Of a stretch of DNA of 64,000 bases, positions 25,410 through 33,750 are shown in pieces. Origin of the DNA: Chachezhania sediminis (GTDB taxonomy: Bacteria; Pseudomonadota; Alphaproteobacteria; Rhodobacterales; Rhodobacteraceae); NCBI RefSeq assembly GCF_009765275.1, contig NZ_VOPH01000005.1:310001-374000 (forward strand). Direction: 5' to 3'. Made by a program: the position numbers and the translations under genes. A model generated the notes under the pieces. It was not told the DNA's origin and ran no database searches. It saw nothing but the letters and a program-made list of their open reading frames with translations. Numbering within the stretch: the first letter of the stretch is position 1; every line of letters starts with the position of its first letter.

Positions 25410-26050
25410 CAGCTCTTCTCCCTCAGATGCGGCAGCGCCTTCCGGAAGTAATCGACGCCCGAGATCAAGGTCAATGCCGCGGCCAGCCAAAGAAGACCAA
25501 GGCCCAGCCAGGCCAGAAGCGCTGCCCCGAAGGGAACGGCGGCCGCCTGCCCCGTCAGGCCCGGATCCAGCACGACGCCTCCGGGCGTGGCGCCCCCTGC
25601 GCCACCGGCAAACAGCGCTATACCTTGCGCGAACAGGACGGCAATCGCCACAAGCTGGACGGTGGTCTTCCACTTGGCCAGCTGCGTCACCTTCAGCGTG
25701 CCCGCCGTCTGGCCCAGGAATTCGCGCAGGCCGGACACGAAGACCTCGCGGAACAGGATGATCATCCCCGGCATCAGCAGCGCCAGCCCAAGGGGAGAGA
25801 ACACGGCCAATGTGAGCAACGCCACCGCCACCATCGCCTTGTCCGCGATCGGGTCCAGCATGGCGCCCAGTCGCGTCTCCTGCTTCCAGCGCCGCGCAAG
25901 ATAGCCATCGAACCAGTCGGTCACCGAGGCGCCGACGAACAGCACGAAGCCCAGCACATCCGCCCCCAGGCGCGGCAGGACCAGGAACCCCACCGCCAGA
26001 AGCGGCGCGGCCAGCAGGCGCAGAACGGTCAGAAGGGTCGGCAGGTTCAT
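25409..26050 (-). CDS. pgsA: CDP-diacylglycerol-glycerol-3-phosphate 3-phosphatidyltransferase
   Basis: A 213-residue inner-membrane enzyme that makes phosphatidylglycerophosphate. The CDP-alcohol phosphotransferase motif is complete: DWFDGYLARR followed by GAMLDPIADK (about residues 45-71), plus about five hydrophobic helices. A C-terminal stretch rich in Gly/Ala (about 150-180) is longer than in E. coli PgsA. ATG 26050 has GAGGTG upstream; further in-frame codons up to 26350 are not protein-like. In many proteobacteria pgsA directly follows uvrC; here 1.8 kb with two other genes separates them. Confidence 0.95.
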   Translation of the reverse strand: MNLPTLLTVLRLLAAPLLAVGFLVLPRLGADVLGFVLFVGASVTDWFDGYLARRWKQETRLGAMLDPIADKAMVAVALLTLAVFSPLGLALLMPGMIILFREVFVSGLREFLGQTAGTLKVTQLAKWKTTVQLVAIAVLFAQGIALFAGGAGGATPGGVVLDPGLTGQAAAVPFGAALLAWLGLGLLWLAAALTLISGVDYFRKALPHLREKS

Positions 26051-26405
26051 GACATCACCTCGTATCCCCAGACGCGGCGAAGGGGAAGAGACGTGACGTC
26101 CCATCCGCGCCGAGCCGCCACAGCCCGGACCCGGGGGCGCGGGATCGTCCGAAAAATGCTCATGATCGTCCTCGCCATTCCCGCCAGCCGGGCGACAATA
26201 GCATCCCCAGGTTAACAGGTCCGGCTGACCCGGACGCGCAACAGCACGGCCCTGCCCTTGCCGTGGGCACCACGGTTCGCAAATTTTGACTTTGACTTTG
26301 ACGGTGCCCCGATCGCTTTTCCCGGGGCTGTCGCCTGCGCCCCGGGCCATCTGCGCGACTGATCGCAGGCCGTCCGGAGCGCTGGCAACCCGTTCCCGGC
26401 GCTTC
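26051..26405. promoter_or_regulatory. Region upstream of pgsA with a triplicated TTTGAC
   Basis: Gap between the pgsA start and the repeat downstream of the nmrA-like gene. At 26284-26302 the hexamer TTTGAC occurs three times in tandem in an AT-richer stretch. This may mark the pgsA-moaD-moaE promoter region, but no promoter can be fixed with confidence. Confidence 0.3.
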
Positions 26406-26473
26406 CCGCTTCTTCGGTCTCCAAATACCTCGGGGGAGTCGGGCCTGAAAGGCCCGGCGGGGGCAGAGCCCCC
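26406..26473 (-). repeat. Dispersed 68-bp repeat, copy 1 (after nmrA-like gene)
   Basis: Contains two small hairpins: GGGCC/GGCCC around TGAAA, and GGGGGC/GCCCCC around AGA, preceded by a conserved AAATACC block. It matches the copy at 27687-27755 in inverted orientation with about eight mismatches and one gap by eye. In both cases it lies just past a gene's stop codon in the same orientation relative to transcription, which suits a terminator-like role. Confidence 0.7.
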
Positions 26474-26488
26474 ACTGCGCCGGACGCC

Positions 26489-27100
26489 TCAGTAGCCGAC
26501 GGTGAACCGCGACCGCACATGGGCCGGGGTCTCGATCTCGTCCACCATCGCGATGGCGAAATCCTCGTAGGAAATCGACGAACCTTCGTCGGTCGCCAGC
26601 AGGGTATCGGAGCCCAACCGGAACGTGCCGGTCCGCTCACCCGGGAAGAACACGGCCGACGGCGACAGGAAGGTCCATTCCAGGTCGTCCGCCAGGCGCA
26701 GCCGTTCCAGGAAGGTGCAGCCGGCGCCGGCCTCGGTCATGTATTCCGCGGGGAAGTCCGGCGTGTCGATCACCCGCATGCCCGGTGCGACCTCCAGGCT
26801 GCCGGCGCCGCCGACGACCAGATAGCGCTTCACGCCCGATGCGCGCACCACGCCGATCAGGGCTTCCGGGTCGACCGATGCGAACATGACGGTGCTGATG
26901 ACGGCATCGTGCCCCTTCAGGATCTGGGCCAGCGCCTCCGGCGCGGCGATGTCGCCGGCCATGGATGTGACGCCCGGCAGATCGGCCACCTTTTCGGGGT
27001 GCCGCGCGATGCCCGTGACCTCGTGCCCACGGTCCGAAAGTTCCTTCACCAGCCGGGTGCCCACGTTCCCCGACGCCCCGATTACAGCCACATTTGCCAT
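26489..27100 (-). CDS. NAD(P)-binding NmrA-like oxidoreductase
   Basis: A 203-residue Rossmann protein of the NmrA/SDR_a5 type: IGASGNVGTRL at residues 7-17 is the nucleotide-binding glycine motif (GxxGxxG). AGDIAAPEAL, ISTVMF and VVGGAGSLEV are family blocks. The classical SDR catalytic YxxxK is not evident, as usual in this branch, which includes NAD(P)H-dependent reductases and redox sensors. ATG 27100 has GAGG upstream. It is divergent from an hxlR regulator with an operator palindrome 32 bases before its start, so it is probably that regulator's target in electrophile or redox stress. Confidence 0.9.
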   Translation of the reverse strand: MANVAVIGASGNVGTRLVKELSDRGHEVTGIARHPEKVADLPGVTSMAGDIAAPEALAQILKGHDAVISTVMFASVDPEALIGVVRASGVKRYLVVGGAGSLEVAPGMRVIDTPDFPAEYMTEAGAGCTFLERLRLADDLEWTFLSPSAVFFPGERTGTFRLGSDTLLATDEGSSISYEDFAIAMVDEIETPAHVRSRFTVGY

Positions 27101-27132
27101 GGTCCATTCCTCATGCTAATCAAATCCAGGTA

Positions 27133-27159
27133 TGAAATTCGGACCTGGTCCGAATTTCA
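27133..27159. promoter_or_regulatory. 13-bp perfect palindrome, probable HxlR operator
   Basis: Arm TGAAATTCGGACC (27133-27145), one central base, and its exact reverse complement (27147-27159). It lies between the nmrA-like start (27100) and the hxlR start (27269), nearer the former. HxlR/MarR-fold dimers bind such palindromes in the divergent region of their own locus. Binding here is inferred, not shown. Confidence 0.75.
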
Positions 27160-27268
27160 CACCAAAGACCTAGGGACAGTCGCGACCGGCCACAAGAAGT
27201 CATCTTCCGGCGACAAGGTCACCGCGGAATGACCGCCCCCAATCGGGCACAGACGGGAAAGAGACGAG

Positions 27269-27646
27269 ATGCAGCACGAAAGCGCCTTCCAGTTCGACCA
27301 GCCCTGCCCGATCCGCGACGTGCTGGACCGGATCGGCGACCAATGGAGCCTTCTGGCCATGACCGAACTGCAATCCGGCACAAAACGCTTCAACGCGCTG
27401 CAGCGCGATATCGGCGATGTGTCGAAACAGATGCTGTCGAAGACCCTGCGCCGGCTGGAACAGGACGGACTGATCCGCCGCACCGTCTATCCCGAAGTGC
27501 CGCCCCGCGTGGAATACGAACTGACGGATATGGGGCGGTCCTTCATGGAACCGATGGCAGCGCTGACCCGCTGGGCGGACGAGAACCACCGGACTATCGT
27601 GCTGTCGCGGCGGCGCTACGCGCAAGGGACGCAGGCGGCGGGGTGA
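27269..27646 (+). CDS. HxlR-family transcriptional regulator, single cysteine
   Basis: A 125-residue winged-helix protein. CPIRDVLDRIGDQWSLLAM (residues 13-31) and FNALQRDIGDVSKQMLSKTLRRLE (about 47-70, recognition helix) define HxlR, followed by the wing (GLIRRTVYPEVPPRVEYEL). Its only cysteine, C13, occupies the conserved N-terminal position used as thiol sensor in HypR, YodB and QorR. It therefore probably senses quinones, aldehydes or hypochlorite and derepresses the divergent nmrA-like gene. GGGAAAGAGACG precedes the ATG. The stop codon lies in the loop of a hairpin. Confidence 0.93.
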   Translation: MQHESAFQFDQPCPIRDVLDRIGDQWSLLAMTELQSGTKRFNALQRDIGDVSKQMLSKTLRRLEQDGLIRRTVYPEVPPRVEYELTDMGRSFMEPMAALTRWADENHRTIVLSRRRYAQGTQAAG

Positions 27647-27653
27647 ACCCCGC
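27638..27653 (+). repeat. GCGGGG/CCCCGC palindrome over the hxlR stop codon
   Basis: Perfect 6-bp stem with a four-base loop TGAA; the hxlR stop TGA (27644-27646) is in the loop. The same palindrome, in inverted form, recurs at 27776-27791 and inside 55844-55863. Confidence 0.7.
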
Positions 27654-27686
27654 GCTGCCGGCGTGGGTCCGGCGTTGCGGTTGCCC

Positions 27687-27755
27687 GGGGGCTCTGCCCC
27701 CGCCGGGCCCTGTGGGCCCGCCTCCCCCGAGGGTATTTGAAGATCAAAGAAGCGG
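27687..27755 (+). repeat. Dispersed 68-bp repeat, copy 2 (after hxlR)
   Basis: Inverted copy of 26406-26473, starting 40 bases after the hxlR stop. It begins with GGGGGC/GCCCCC, continues with a GGGCC/GGGCCC hairpin, then TCCCCCGAGGGTATTTGAAG. The two copies bracket the nmrA-like/hxlR pair. Confidence 0.7.
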
Positions 27756-27774
27756 GGGCCGCGCGAGCGCGGGG

Positions 27775-27792
27775 GGCGGGGTTCACCCCGCC
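27775..27792. repeat. GGCGGGG/CCCCGCC palindrome
   Basis: Perfect 7-bp stem, loop TTCA, in the gap between the hxlR-side repeat and the end of uvrC (27864). Same palindrome as 27638-27653 and 55844-55863. Confidence 0.65.
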
Positions 27793-27863
27793 GCCGCGCC
27801 AGTTCAGCGGGCCGTCAGGCCGCCACAGGGTGCGCGCACAGCACGCGCCGATCCCGGATCGGC

Positions 27864-29771
27864 TCAGCCCTTCTCGTGGAAGAAATCGTAGATCTTCTGG
27901 GCCAGGGAGGCAGAGATGCCGTCGACAGCCTTCAGGTCGGCCAGGTCCGCGCGGCTAACCGCCTTGGCAGAGCCGAAATGCGCCAGCAGCGCGCGCTTGC
28001 GCGAGGCACCGACGCCCGGGACCTCGTCCAGGGGCGTGGCCCCCACGGCCTTGGCGCGTTTCGCGCGATGGGTGCCGATGGCGAAACGGTGTGCCTCGTC
28101 CCGCAGACGCTGGACGAAATAGAGAACCGGGTCGTTGTGGCGGAGCGCGAAGGGACGAAGCGCGCCGGGGCGATGGAACTCCTCCTTGCCGTGGTCTCGG
28201 TCGATGCCCTTGGCAACGCCGATCACGGCCAGGTCTTCCACCCCGTGTTCGCGCAGGATCTCTGCCACCGCGTTCACCTGGCCCGCGCCGCCGTCGATCA
28301 GCAGCAGGTCCGGCCAGTGCCCCTTGGTCCGGTCCGGGTCTTCCTTCTGAAGCCGCGTGATCCGGCGCGACAGGACCTCTTTCATCATGCCGAAATCGTC
28401 GCCCGGGGTCAGATCGTCGCCCTTGATGTTGAACTTGCGATAGGCGTTCTTCATGAAACCGTCCGGCCCTGCGACGATCATGCCGCCAACCGCGTTCGTG
28501 CCCATGATGTGAGAGTTGTCGTAAACCTCGATCCGGTTCGGCGCCGCATCCAGCCCGAAGGCCTCGGCCAGGCCGCGCAGCAGCCTGCCCTGCGTGGCGC
28601 TTTCCGACATCCGCCGCGCCAGGCTTTCCGCCGCGTTGCGCTGCGCGCTTGCGACAAGTTCCGCCTTCTCGCCCCGTTGCGGCACCAGGATCTCGACCTT
28701 GCGGCCGGCCTTTTCCGACAGGGCCGCGACCATCAGGTCCAAGTTCTCGATCCCGTCCGACAGGATCAACTGCCGCGGCGGTTCCTTGTTGTCGTAGAAC
28801 TGGCCCAGGAAGGCCTCCATCACCTCGGCCGCCGACACCTCGGTCCCCGCCCGCGGATAGAAGTCCCGGTTGCCCCAGTTCTGGCCCGACCGGATGAAGA
28901 ACACCTGCACGCAGGCCTGCCCGCTTTCCATGTAGAGCGCGATGATGTCGGCCTCGGTCACGCCTTTCGGGTTGATCCCTTGCGTGCCCTGCACATGGGT
29001 CAGCGCGCGGATCCGGTCGCGCAGCGCCGCCGCGCGTTCGAACTCCATCGCGTCCGAGGCCTTCTGCATTTCGACCGCCAGTTCCTCCTGCACCTTGGTG
29101 GACTTGCCGGACAGGAAGCGTTCGGCATCGGCCACGGAGGCGGCATAGTCGGCGCGCGAGATCAGGCCGACGCAGGGCCCGGAACAGCGCTTGATCTGGT
29201 AGAGCAGGCAGGGCCGGGTCCGGGCGTCGAAGGTACTGTCGGTGCAGTTGCGCAGAAGGAATGCCTTCTGCAGCTGGTTCAGTGTCCGGTTCACGGCGCC
29301 GGCGCTGGCGAAGGGGCCGAAATAGGTCCCCTTCTCCTTCTTCGCGCCGCGGTGCTTCTTGATCATCGGAAAGGGATGATCGTTCGGCACCAGGATATTG
29401 GGGAAGCTCTTGTCGTCGCGCAGAAGCACGTTGTACTTGGGCTTCAGCTGCTTGATCAGGTTCTGTTCCAGCAGCAGCGCTTCGGTTTCCGTCCGCGTCG
29501 TCAGGAACATCATCGACGCGGTTTCGCGGATCATCCGGTCGATCCGTCCCGAATGATTGCCCGGCCGGGAATAGTTCGACACCCGCGCCTTCAGGTTCCG
29601 CGCCTTGCCGACGTAAAGCACCCGCGCCTGGGCATCCAGCATCCGGTAGACGCCGGGCGAGCCGTCCAGTGTCTTCAGATATGCCTGGATGCAGGCATAG
29701 CCTAGGGGCCGCTCCGGATCGTCCTCGGAAACGGCTTCAAAAGGCTGGGAAGGGTCGGACTCTGTCATCAT
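27864..29771 (-). CDS. uvrC: UvrABC excinuclease subunit C
   Basis: A 635-residue nucleotide-excision repair nuclease. Domains in order are GIY-YIG at about residues 35-110 ([19 protein letters not shown]), the UVR motif near residue 215 ([21 protein letters not shown]), and the RNase H-like C-terminal nuclease from about 385 ([18 protein letters not shown]). Two helix-hairpin-helix motifs lie at the end ([36 protein letters not shown]). It cuts on both sides of a lesion after UvrB loading. The start is ATG 29771, with a second ATG next to it. Upstream is an AT-rich 290-base region. Confidence 0.97.
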   Translation of the reverse strand: MMTESDPSQPFEAVSEDDPERPLGYACIQAYLKTLDGSPGVYRMLDAQARVLYVGKARNLKARVSNYSRPGNHSGRIDRMIRETASMMFLTTRTETEALLLEQNLIKQLKPKYNVLLRDDKSFPNILVPNDHPFPMIKKHRGAKKEKGTYFGPFASAGAVNRTLNQLQKAFLLRNCTDSTFDARTRPCLLYQIKRCSGPCVGLISRADYAASVADAERFLSGKSTKVQEELAVEMQKASDAMEFERAAALRDRIRALTHVQGTQGINPKGVTEADIIALYMESGQACVQVFFIRSGQNWGNRDFYPRAGTEVSAAEVMEAFLGQFYDNKEPPRQLILSDGIENLDLMVAALSEKAGRKVEILVPQRGEKAELVASAQRNAAESLARRMSESATQGRLLRGLAEAFGLDAAPNRIEVYDNSHIMGTNAVGGMIVAGPDGFMKNAYRKFNIKGDDLTPGDDFGMMKEVLSRRITRLQKEDPDRTKGHWPDLLLIDGGAGQVNAVAEILREHGVEDLAVIGVAKGIDRDHGKEEFHRPGALRPFALRHNDPVLYFVQRLRDEAHRFAIGTHRAKRAKAVGATPLDEVPGVGASRKRALLAHFGSAKAVSRADLADLKAVDGISASLAQKIYDFFHEKG

Positions 29772-30061
29772 GGCGTATAGCGGATTGATTCCCCGTTCAG
29801 CTGCAACCGGTGCCAGAGGAATTCAAGCCGGAATGAATCCACGGAATCTGTGGATAACCTTGCGGACAAGTTTTGGGCAGACCGGATTTTCGCTGACTTT
29901 TCGTGGCCTTCATTGATTTGAGTAATTTTTGAGCGATTTTCCAAGACATTGATATCAAAGGAAAGATTTTCAGGTCCATGGCAAGGCGATGAAATCAAAG
30001 CGATTTTTGTAACGGCTGGGTAACAAAGATGTACGCGGTGAACAACTTTCCCGCCCATCCG
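29772..30061. promoter_or_regulatory. AT-rich region with a consensus DnaA box, upstream of uvrC
   Basis: The central part (about 29860-30040) is clearly poorer in G+C than its neighbours. At 29849-29857 lies TGTGGATAA, the exact reverse complement of the DnaA box TTATCCACA. It overlaps an inverted repeat ATCCAC (29837-29842)/GTGGAT (29850-29855), whose left arm makes a weaker facing box. The region lies upstream of uvrC and downstream of the reductase gene. It may be a DnaA-responsive promoter; one good box does not make an origin. Confidence 0.4.
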
Positions 30062-30874
30062 TCATTCCAGCCCCGCGATGTCCGGTGTCTGCCAGGCCAG
30101 GTGCTGCCCGCCATCGGTGCACAGCAGCTGCCCGGTGACGGACGGCGCATCCAGGAAATAGCCCAGCGCGGCGGTCACGTCGGCGGGGCTGGCGCCGCGC
30201 TTCAGGATCGTGGCGGCGCGCTGGCGCGCAAAGTGGTCCTCGCTCTGCCGTGCGCCTTTCAGGGTCGGGCCGGGCCCGATCGCATTGACGCGGATCGCGG
30301 GCGCCAGTGCCTGCGCTGCGGTCTGGGTCAGCGCCCACAGGCCCATCTTGGCGACGGTATAGCTCATGAAGAAGGGGGTCAGCTTGCGCACCCGCTGGTC
30401 GATCATGTTGACCACAAGGCCGCTGGCCAGGGGTTCGCCGTTTTCGTCGACCAGGGGCCGAAGGCCCTGCCCCGCCATTGCCTGGATCAGGACGAAGGGC
30501 GCGCGCAGGTTGCTTTCGATATGCCGGTCCCAACTGGCGCGGGTCGCGGTGCGGAAATCGTCATGTTCGAAGATCGAGGCATTGTTGATCAGGCATGTGA
30601 TCGGCCCGCCCAGCGCCGCCGCGGCGGCGGGCAGCAGGGCATTCGTCTGGGCCTCGGCCAGCAGGTCGGCCTGCAGGGCCACGGCCTGCCGGCCCATGGC
30701 GCGGATCTCCTCGGCCGCGCTTTCGGCGCCGTCGGCCGAACTGGCATAGTGCAGCGCCACATCGAAGCCGCGGGCGCCAAGGAACAGCGCCATGGCGCGG
30801 CCAAGGCGCTTGCCGGCGCCGGTCACCAGTGCGCGGGGCGGATAGGGGTCTGTCAGGGGGGCCGTCTGGGTCAC
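30062..30874 (-). CDS. SDR oxidoreductase, FolM/pteridine reductase-like
   Basis: A 270-residue short-chain dehydrogenase. The nucleotide motif is TGAGKRLGRAMA (about residues 18-29), then HYASSADGAES, CLINNASIFEHDDF and the catalytic SYTVAKMG (YxxxK). The TGxxKRLG form, NNASIF and APAIRVNAIGPGPTL resemble FolM (dihydromonapterin reductase) and trypanosomatid pteridine reductase more than fatty-acid or sugar SDRs. The role in reducing dihydropterins is inferred from that likeness. GTG 30874 is chosen because GGAGGA lies seven bases upstream. The antiporter gene ends 38 bases upstream on the same strand. Confidence 0.88.
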   Translation of the reverse strand: MTQTAPLTDPYPPRALVTGAGKRLGRAMALFLGARGFDVALHYASSADGAESAAEEIRAMGRQAVALQADLLAEAQTNALLPAAAAALGGPITCLINNASIFEHDDFRTATRASWDRHIESNLRAPFVLIQAMAGQGLRPLVDENGEPLASGLVVNMIDQRVRKLTPFFMSYTVAKMGLWALTQTAAQALAPAIRVNAIGPGPTLKGARQSEDHFARQRAATILKRGASPADVTAALGYFLDAPSVTGQLLCTDGGQHLAWQTPDIAGLE

Positions 30875-30912
30875 CCGGTCCTCCGGTCGTCTGTGGGGGT
30901 CTTGCACGGTCC

Positions 30913-31866
30913 TCAGATCAGGACCGACACCACGTAGACCCCATAGAGCGCGGTCAGCACAATCCCCCAGATGCGGGTGATGTTGCAGCGCAGGAAGACG
31001 AAGGGGATCAGGATCAGCGAGGCGGCAAGCATGACCCACAGGTCGAATTGCAGGAACTCGTCGGCGACATCGATGGGTTCGACGAAGGATGCCAGGCCGA
31101 TGATGGCCAGAAGGTTGAACATGTTCGACCCGATGACATTGCCCAGCGCCACGTCGGCCTGCCGACGGATGGCGGCCATCACGGTCGTCGCCAGTTCCGG
31201 CAGCGAGGTGCCGACAGCCACCAGCGTCAGACCGATCACGGCATCGCTGACGCCATAGGTCTGGGCGATGACGGTGGCGTTTTCCACCAGCAGGCTGGCC
31301 CCGGAGGGCAGCCCGATCAGGCCCAGCGCCAGGAACAGGAAGACCCGCCAGTACGGCATGTCGGGATCGGCTTCTTCCAGCGCCTCGTCAATTTCGGGCG
31401 TGGCTTCGCCCGCACGCTTGTGGGCCATGGTCAGGCGGTAGGCATCGCCCAGAATAAGGGCAAGACCGGCCAGCAGGACGATGCCCGACACCCAGATGAA
31501 CTGACCCCGCCAGGCCAGCGCCATGAACAGGACCGTCGCCAGCATCATCGCGATGTAGTTCCGGCGCGAGTCGCATTCAGATGTGTGCAGCGGCCGCAAC
31601 AGTGCCGGAATGCCCAACACCAGTAGCACGTTGGCGATGTTCGACCCCACCACGTTGCCGATGGCGATACCGTCGGCATCGTCCCAGACCGCCTGAACCG
31701 AAATCAGAAGCTCGGGCGCCGAGGTGCCGAAGGCCACGATGGTCAGGCTGACGATCATGGCAGGCACGCCCAGCCTCAGGCTGAGGTTGACGGCGCCGCG
31801 CACAAGCAGATCGCCGGCCAGGAGCAGGATTGCCAACCCCACGGCCGAAAAGATCCATGGCATCAT
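30913..31866 (-). CDS. Calcium/sodium antiporter (CaCA family, YrbG-like)
   Basis: A 317-residue inner-membrane exchanger with the two alpha-repeats of the family: GTSAPELLIS with GNVVGSNIAN (about residues 47-82), and GTSLPELATT with GNVIGSNMFN (about 222-250). About ten hydrophobic helices are arranged as two halves around an acidic cytoplasmic loop (ATPEIDEALEEADPD). It should exchange Ca2+ for Na+ or H+. The start is ATG 31866, doubled (ATGATG), and overlaps the zinc-ribbon gene's stop; coupling to that small gene is likely. Confidence 0.95.
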   Translation of the reverse strand: MMPWIFSAVGLAILLLAGDLLVRGAVNLSLRLGVPAMIVSLTIVAFGTSAPELLISVQAVWDDADGIAIGNVVGSNIANVLLVLGIPALLRPLHTSECDSRRNYIAMMLATVLFMALAWRGQFIWVSGIVLLAGLALILGDAYRLTMAHKRAGEATPEIDEALEEADPDMPYWRVFLFLALGLIGLPSGASLLVENATVIAQTYGVSDAVIGLTLVAVGTSLPELATTVMAAIRRQADVALGNVIGSNMFNLLAIIGLASFVEPIDVADEFLQFDLWVMLAASLILIPFVFLRCNITRIWGIVLTALYGVYVVSVLI

Positions 31867-32075
31867 GTGCGCTTACTCCTGTTCTTCCCGGCTTTACCGC
31901 AGTCGCAGGGTGTCTTGCCAATCCGGTATCGCCCGCAGGAAGGGCATTTCAGGGCCGTTTCGACCCGCGATCCCGGCCGGGTCCTTCCCCCTGTCGCGCC
32001 TGGCAGGCGCAGCTTGCCGAACATGGCCAGCACGCCCATGGCGATCAGGAAGAGTGTGACGGCCTTCAGGATCAC
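31863..32075 (-). CDS. Mini-protein with one membrane helix and a zinc ribbon
   Basis: A 70-residue protein starting at GTG 32075, one base after the S49 peptidase stop (32077-32079), and ending in an ATGA overlap with the antiporter start. Residues 2-20 form a membrane helix; the C-terminal half has CPSCGRYRIGKTPCDC, a CxxC...CxC zinc-ribbon pattern, and a basic end. I know no named family for it. It sits between a membrane protease and an ion exchanger with tight coupling to both, which argues that it is real and acts at the membrane. Confidence 0.7.
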   Translation of the reverse strand: MILKAVTLFLIAMGVLAMFGKLRLPGATGGRTRPGSRVETALKCPSCGRYRIGKTPCDCGKAGKNRSKRT

Positions 32076-32076
32076 G

Positions 32077-32874
32077 TCAGAGGCCGAAACGCGCGAAGGA
32101 CGCGCGCTCCTCGATCCCGGCGATGGCGTCCTGCGCCAGCGAGGTGCCGAAGCGCGACCAGATCGGTCTGCGCATGTCATAGCGGCGGATCTTCACCTTC
32201 GCCCCGTAACGGGCACGCAGCGTGGCGCGGATATGGCCGATCCCGTCGATCAGGCCCAGTTCCACGGCGCGACGGCCTAGCCACACGTCTCCGGTAAACA
32301 GATCCTTGCCGGACACCAGCTTGGCGCCCCGGCGGTCGGTGACATGCGCCTTGAAATTCGCGTGGATCTCTTCCAGCAGGTCCTGCAGGCGGGCCACGTC
32401 TTCCTCGTTCTCGGGGACGAAGGGATCCAGAAAGCTCTTGCTTTCGCCGGCGGTGTGGACGCGCCTTTCGATCCCCTGCCGGGCCAAAAAGACATGCGCC
32501 CCGAACCCCGAGGAGATGACGCCGATCGATCCCAGCATCGAATTCTCGTCGGCCAGGATCTCGTCCGCGGCAACGGCCAGCCAGTACCCGCCCGAGGCCG
32601 CGACGTCTTCGACGAAGGCGATGACGGGAACGCCGGTTTCTTCGGATAATGCACGGATGCGCGACGCGATCAGCGCCGACTGAACGGGCGACCCGCCGGG
32701 AGAGTTGATCTCCAGCGCGACGGCCTTGGGCTTGCCGCGCTTGAATGCCTTTTCCAGAACCGGGGCGATGCCGCGGTCGGTGATCGATCCCCGGCCCATG
32801 GAGCCGATTGCCCCTGCCAGACGGACGACGGCGACGACCGGCGGGCGGTCAAGAAATGGTATACGAAACCCCAT
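32077..32874 (-). CDS. S49 family serine peptidase (SppA/SohB-like)
   Basis: A 265-residue peptidase with the S49 pair: catalytic serine in DVAASGGYWLA (about residue 93) and the general-base lysine in GESKSFLDPF (about residue 145). The LEINSPGGSP oxyanion block is present. It is the short single-domain type, without the N-terminal half of E. coli SppA and with no strong N-terminal membrane helix. The family degrades signal peptides or membrane-associated peptides. The following mini-protein with a membrane helix starts one base after its stop and might tether it, an inference. Confidence 0.93.
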   Translation of the reverse strand: MGFRIPFLDRPPVVAVVRLAGAIGSMGRGSITDRGIAPVLEKAFKRGKPKAVALEINSPGGSPVQSALIASRIRALSEETGVPVIAFVEDVAASGGYWLAVAADEILADENSMLGSIGVISSGFGAHVFLARQGIERRVHTAGESKSFLDPFVPENEEDVARLQDLLEEIHANFKAHVTDRRGAKLVSGKDLFTGDVWLGRRAVELGLIDGIGHIRATLRARYGAKVKIRRYDMRRPIWSRFGTSLAQDAIAGIEERASFARFGL

Positions 32875-32988
32875 GCAGCCTCATGTAGATAGCGCCTCCG
32901 CCCGGCACAAGGTGCGATCCGCGGTCAAAACGCGCAGGTCCCGCTTTCGCCTGCATCGCATGTTTTCCGGCCCGTAGGTCCGGCGCCA

Positions 32989-33750
32989 TCAATCGCGGAT
33001 GCGCCAGCCGGTGCGAAAGATCCAGGCCACGACCCACAGGCAAACGCCGGTGAAAAGGGCAATGGCGCAAAGGCTTAGCCCGACCGGCACATCGGCTGTG
33101 CCGAAGAAGGCCCAGCGAAAGCCCGACACGAGGTAGACCACCGGATTGAACAGCGTCACCGTCTGCCAGAACGGCGGCAGCATGGAAATGGAATAGAAAG
33201 AGCCCCCCAGAAAGATCAGGGGTGTGATCACCATCATCGGCACGATCTGCAGCTGTTCGAAGTTCTTGGCCCATATGCCGACGATGAAGCCCAGCAGCGA
33301 AAAGCTGATGCAGGTCAGCAGAAGGAAGGCGATCATGGCCAGGGGATGCTGGATCGAGATATCGACGAACAGGGCCGAGGTCGCCAGGATCACCAGCCCG
33401 ATCAGCAGCGACTTGGTTGCCGCTGCCCCGACATAGCCCAGCACGATCTCGACATAATTCACCGGAGCCGACAGGATCTCGAACACGGTGCCCACGAATT
33501 TCGGGAAGTGGATGCCGAAGGACCCGTTCATCACCGACTGGACGATGACCGACAGCATGATCAGGCCCGGCACGATGAAGGCGCCATAGCTGACACCTTC
33601 GACCTGTTCGATCCGCGACCCGATCGCCGCGCCGAAGACCACGAAATACAGCGAGGTCGAAATCACCGGCGACAGGAAACTTTGCTTCCAGGTCCGGAAA
33701 AAGCGCGTCATCTCGAACTTGTAGATGGCGGCAACCGCGGTCCGGTTCAT
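32989..33750 (-). CDS. ABC-2 type exporter permease (YadH-like)
   Basis: A 253-residue inner-membrane permease with six predicted helices, of the YadH/ABC-2 class ([61 protein letters not shown]). The start overlaps the upstream ATPase stop as ATGA (33747-33750). The pair forms a simple exporter; similar pairs transport polyketide-like drugs, lipids or polysaccharides, and the substrate here is unknown. Confidence 0.94.
   Translation of the reverse strand: MNRTAVAAIYKFEMTRFFRTWKQSFLSPVISTSLYFVVFGAAIGSRIEQVEGVSYGAFIVPGLIMLSVIVQSVMNGSFGIHFPKFVGTVFEILSAPVNYVEIVLGYVGAAATKSLLIGLVILATSALFVDISIQHPLAMIAFLLLTCISFSLLGFIVGIWAKNFEQLQIVPMMVITPLIFLGGSFYSISMLPPFWQTVTLFNPVVYLVSGFRWAFFGTADVPVGLSLCAIALFTGVCLWVVAWIFRTGWRIRD

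Noticed and set aside
29772-30061. Chromosome replication origin
   Set aside because: AT-rich with one exact DnaA box, but box clusters and the usual neighbours (dnaA, hemE, parAB, mnmG) are absent; kept only as a regulatory candidate.
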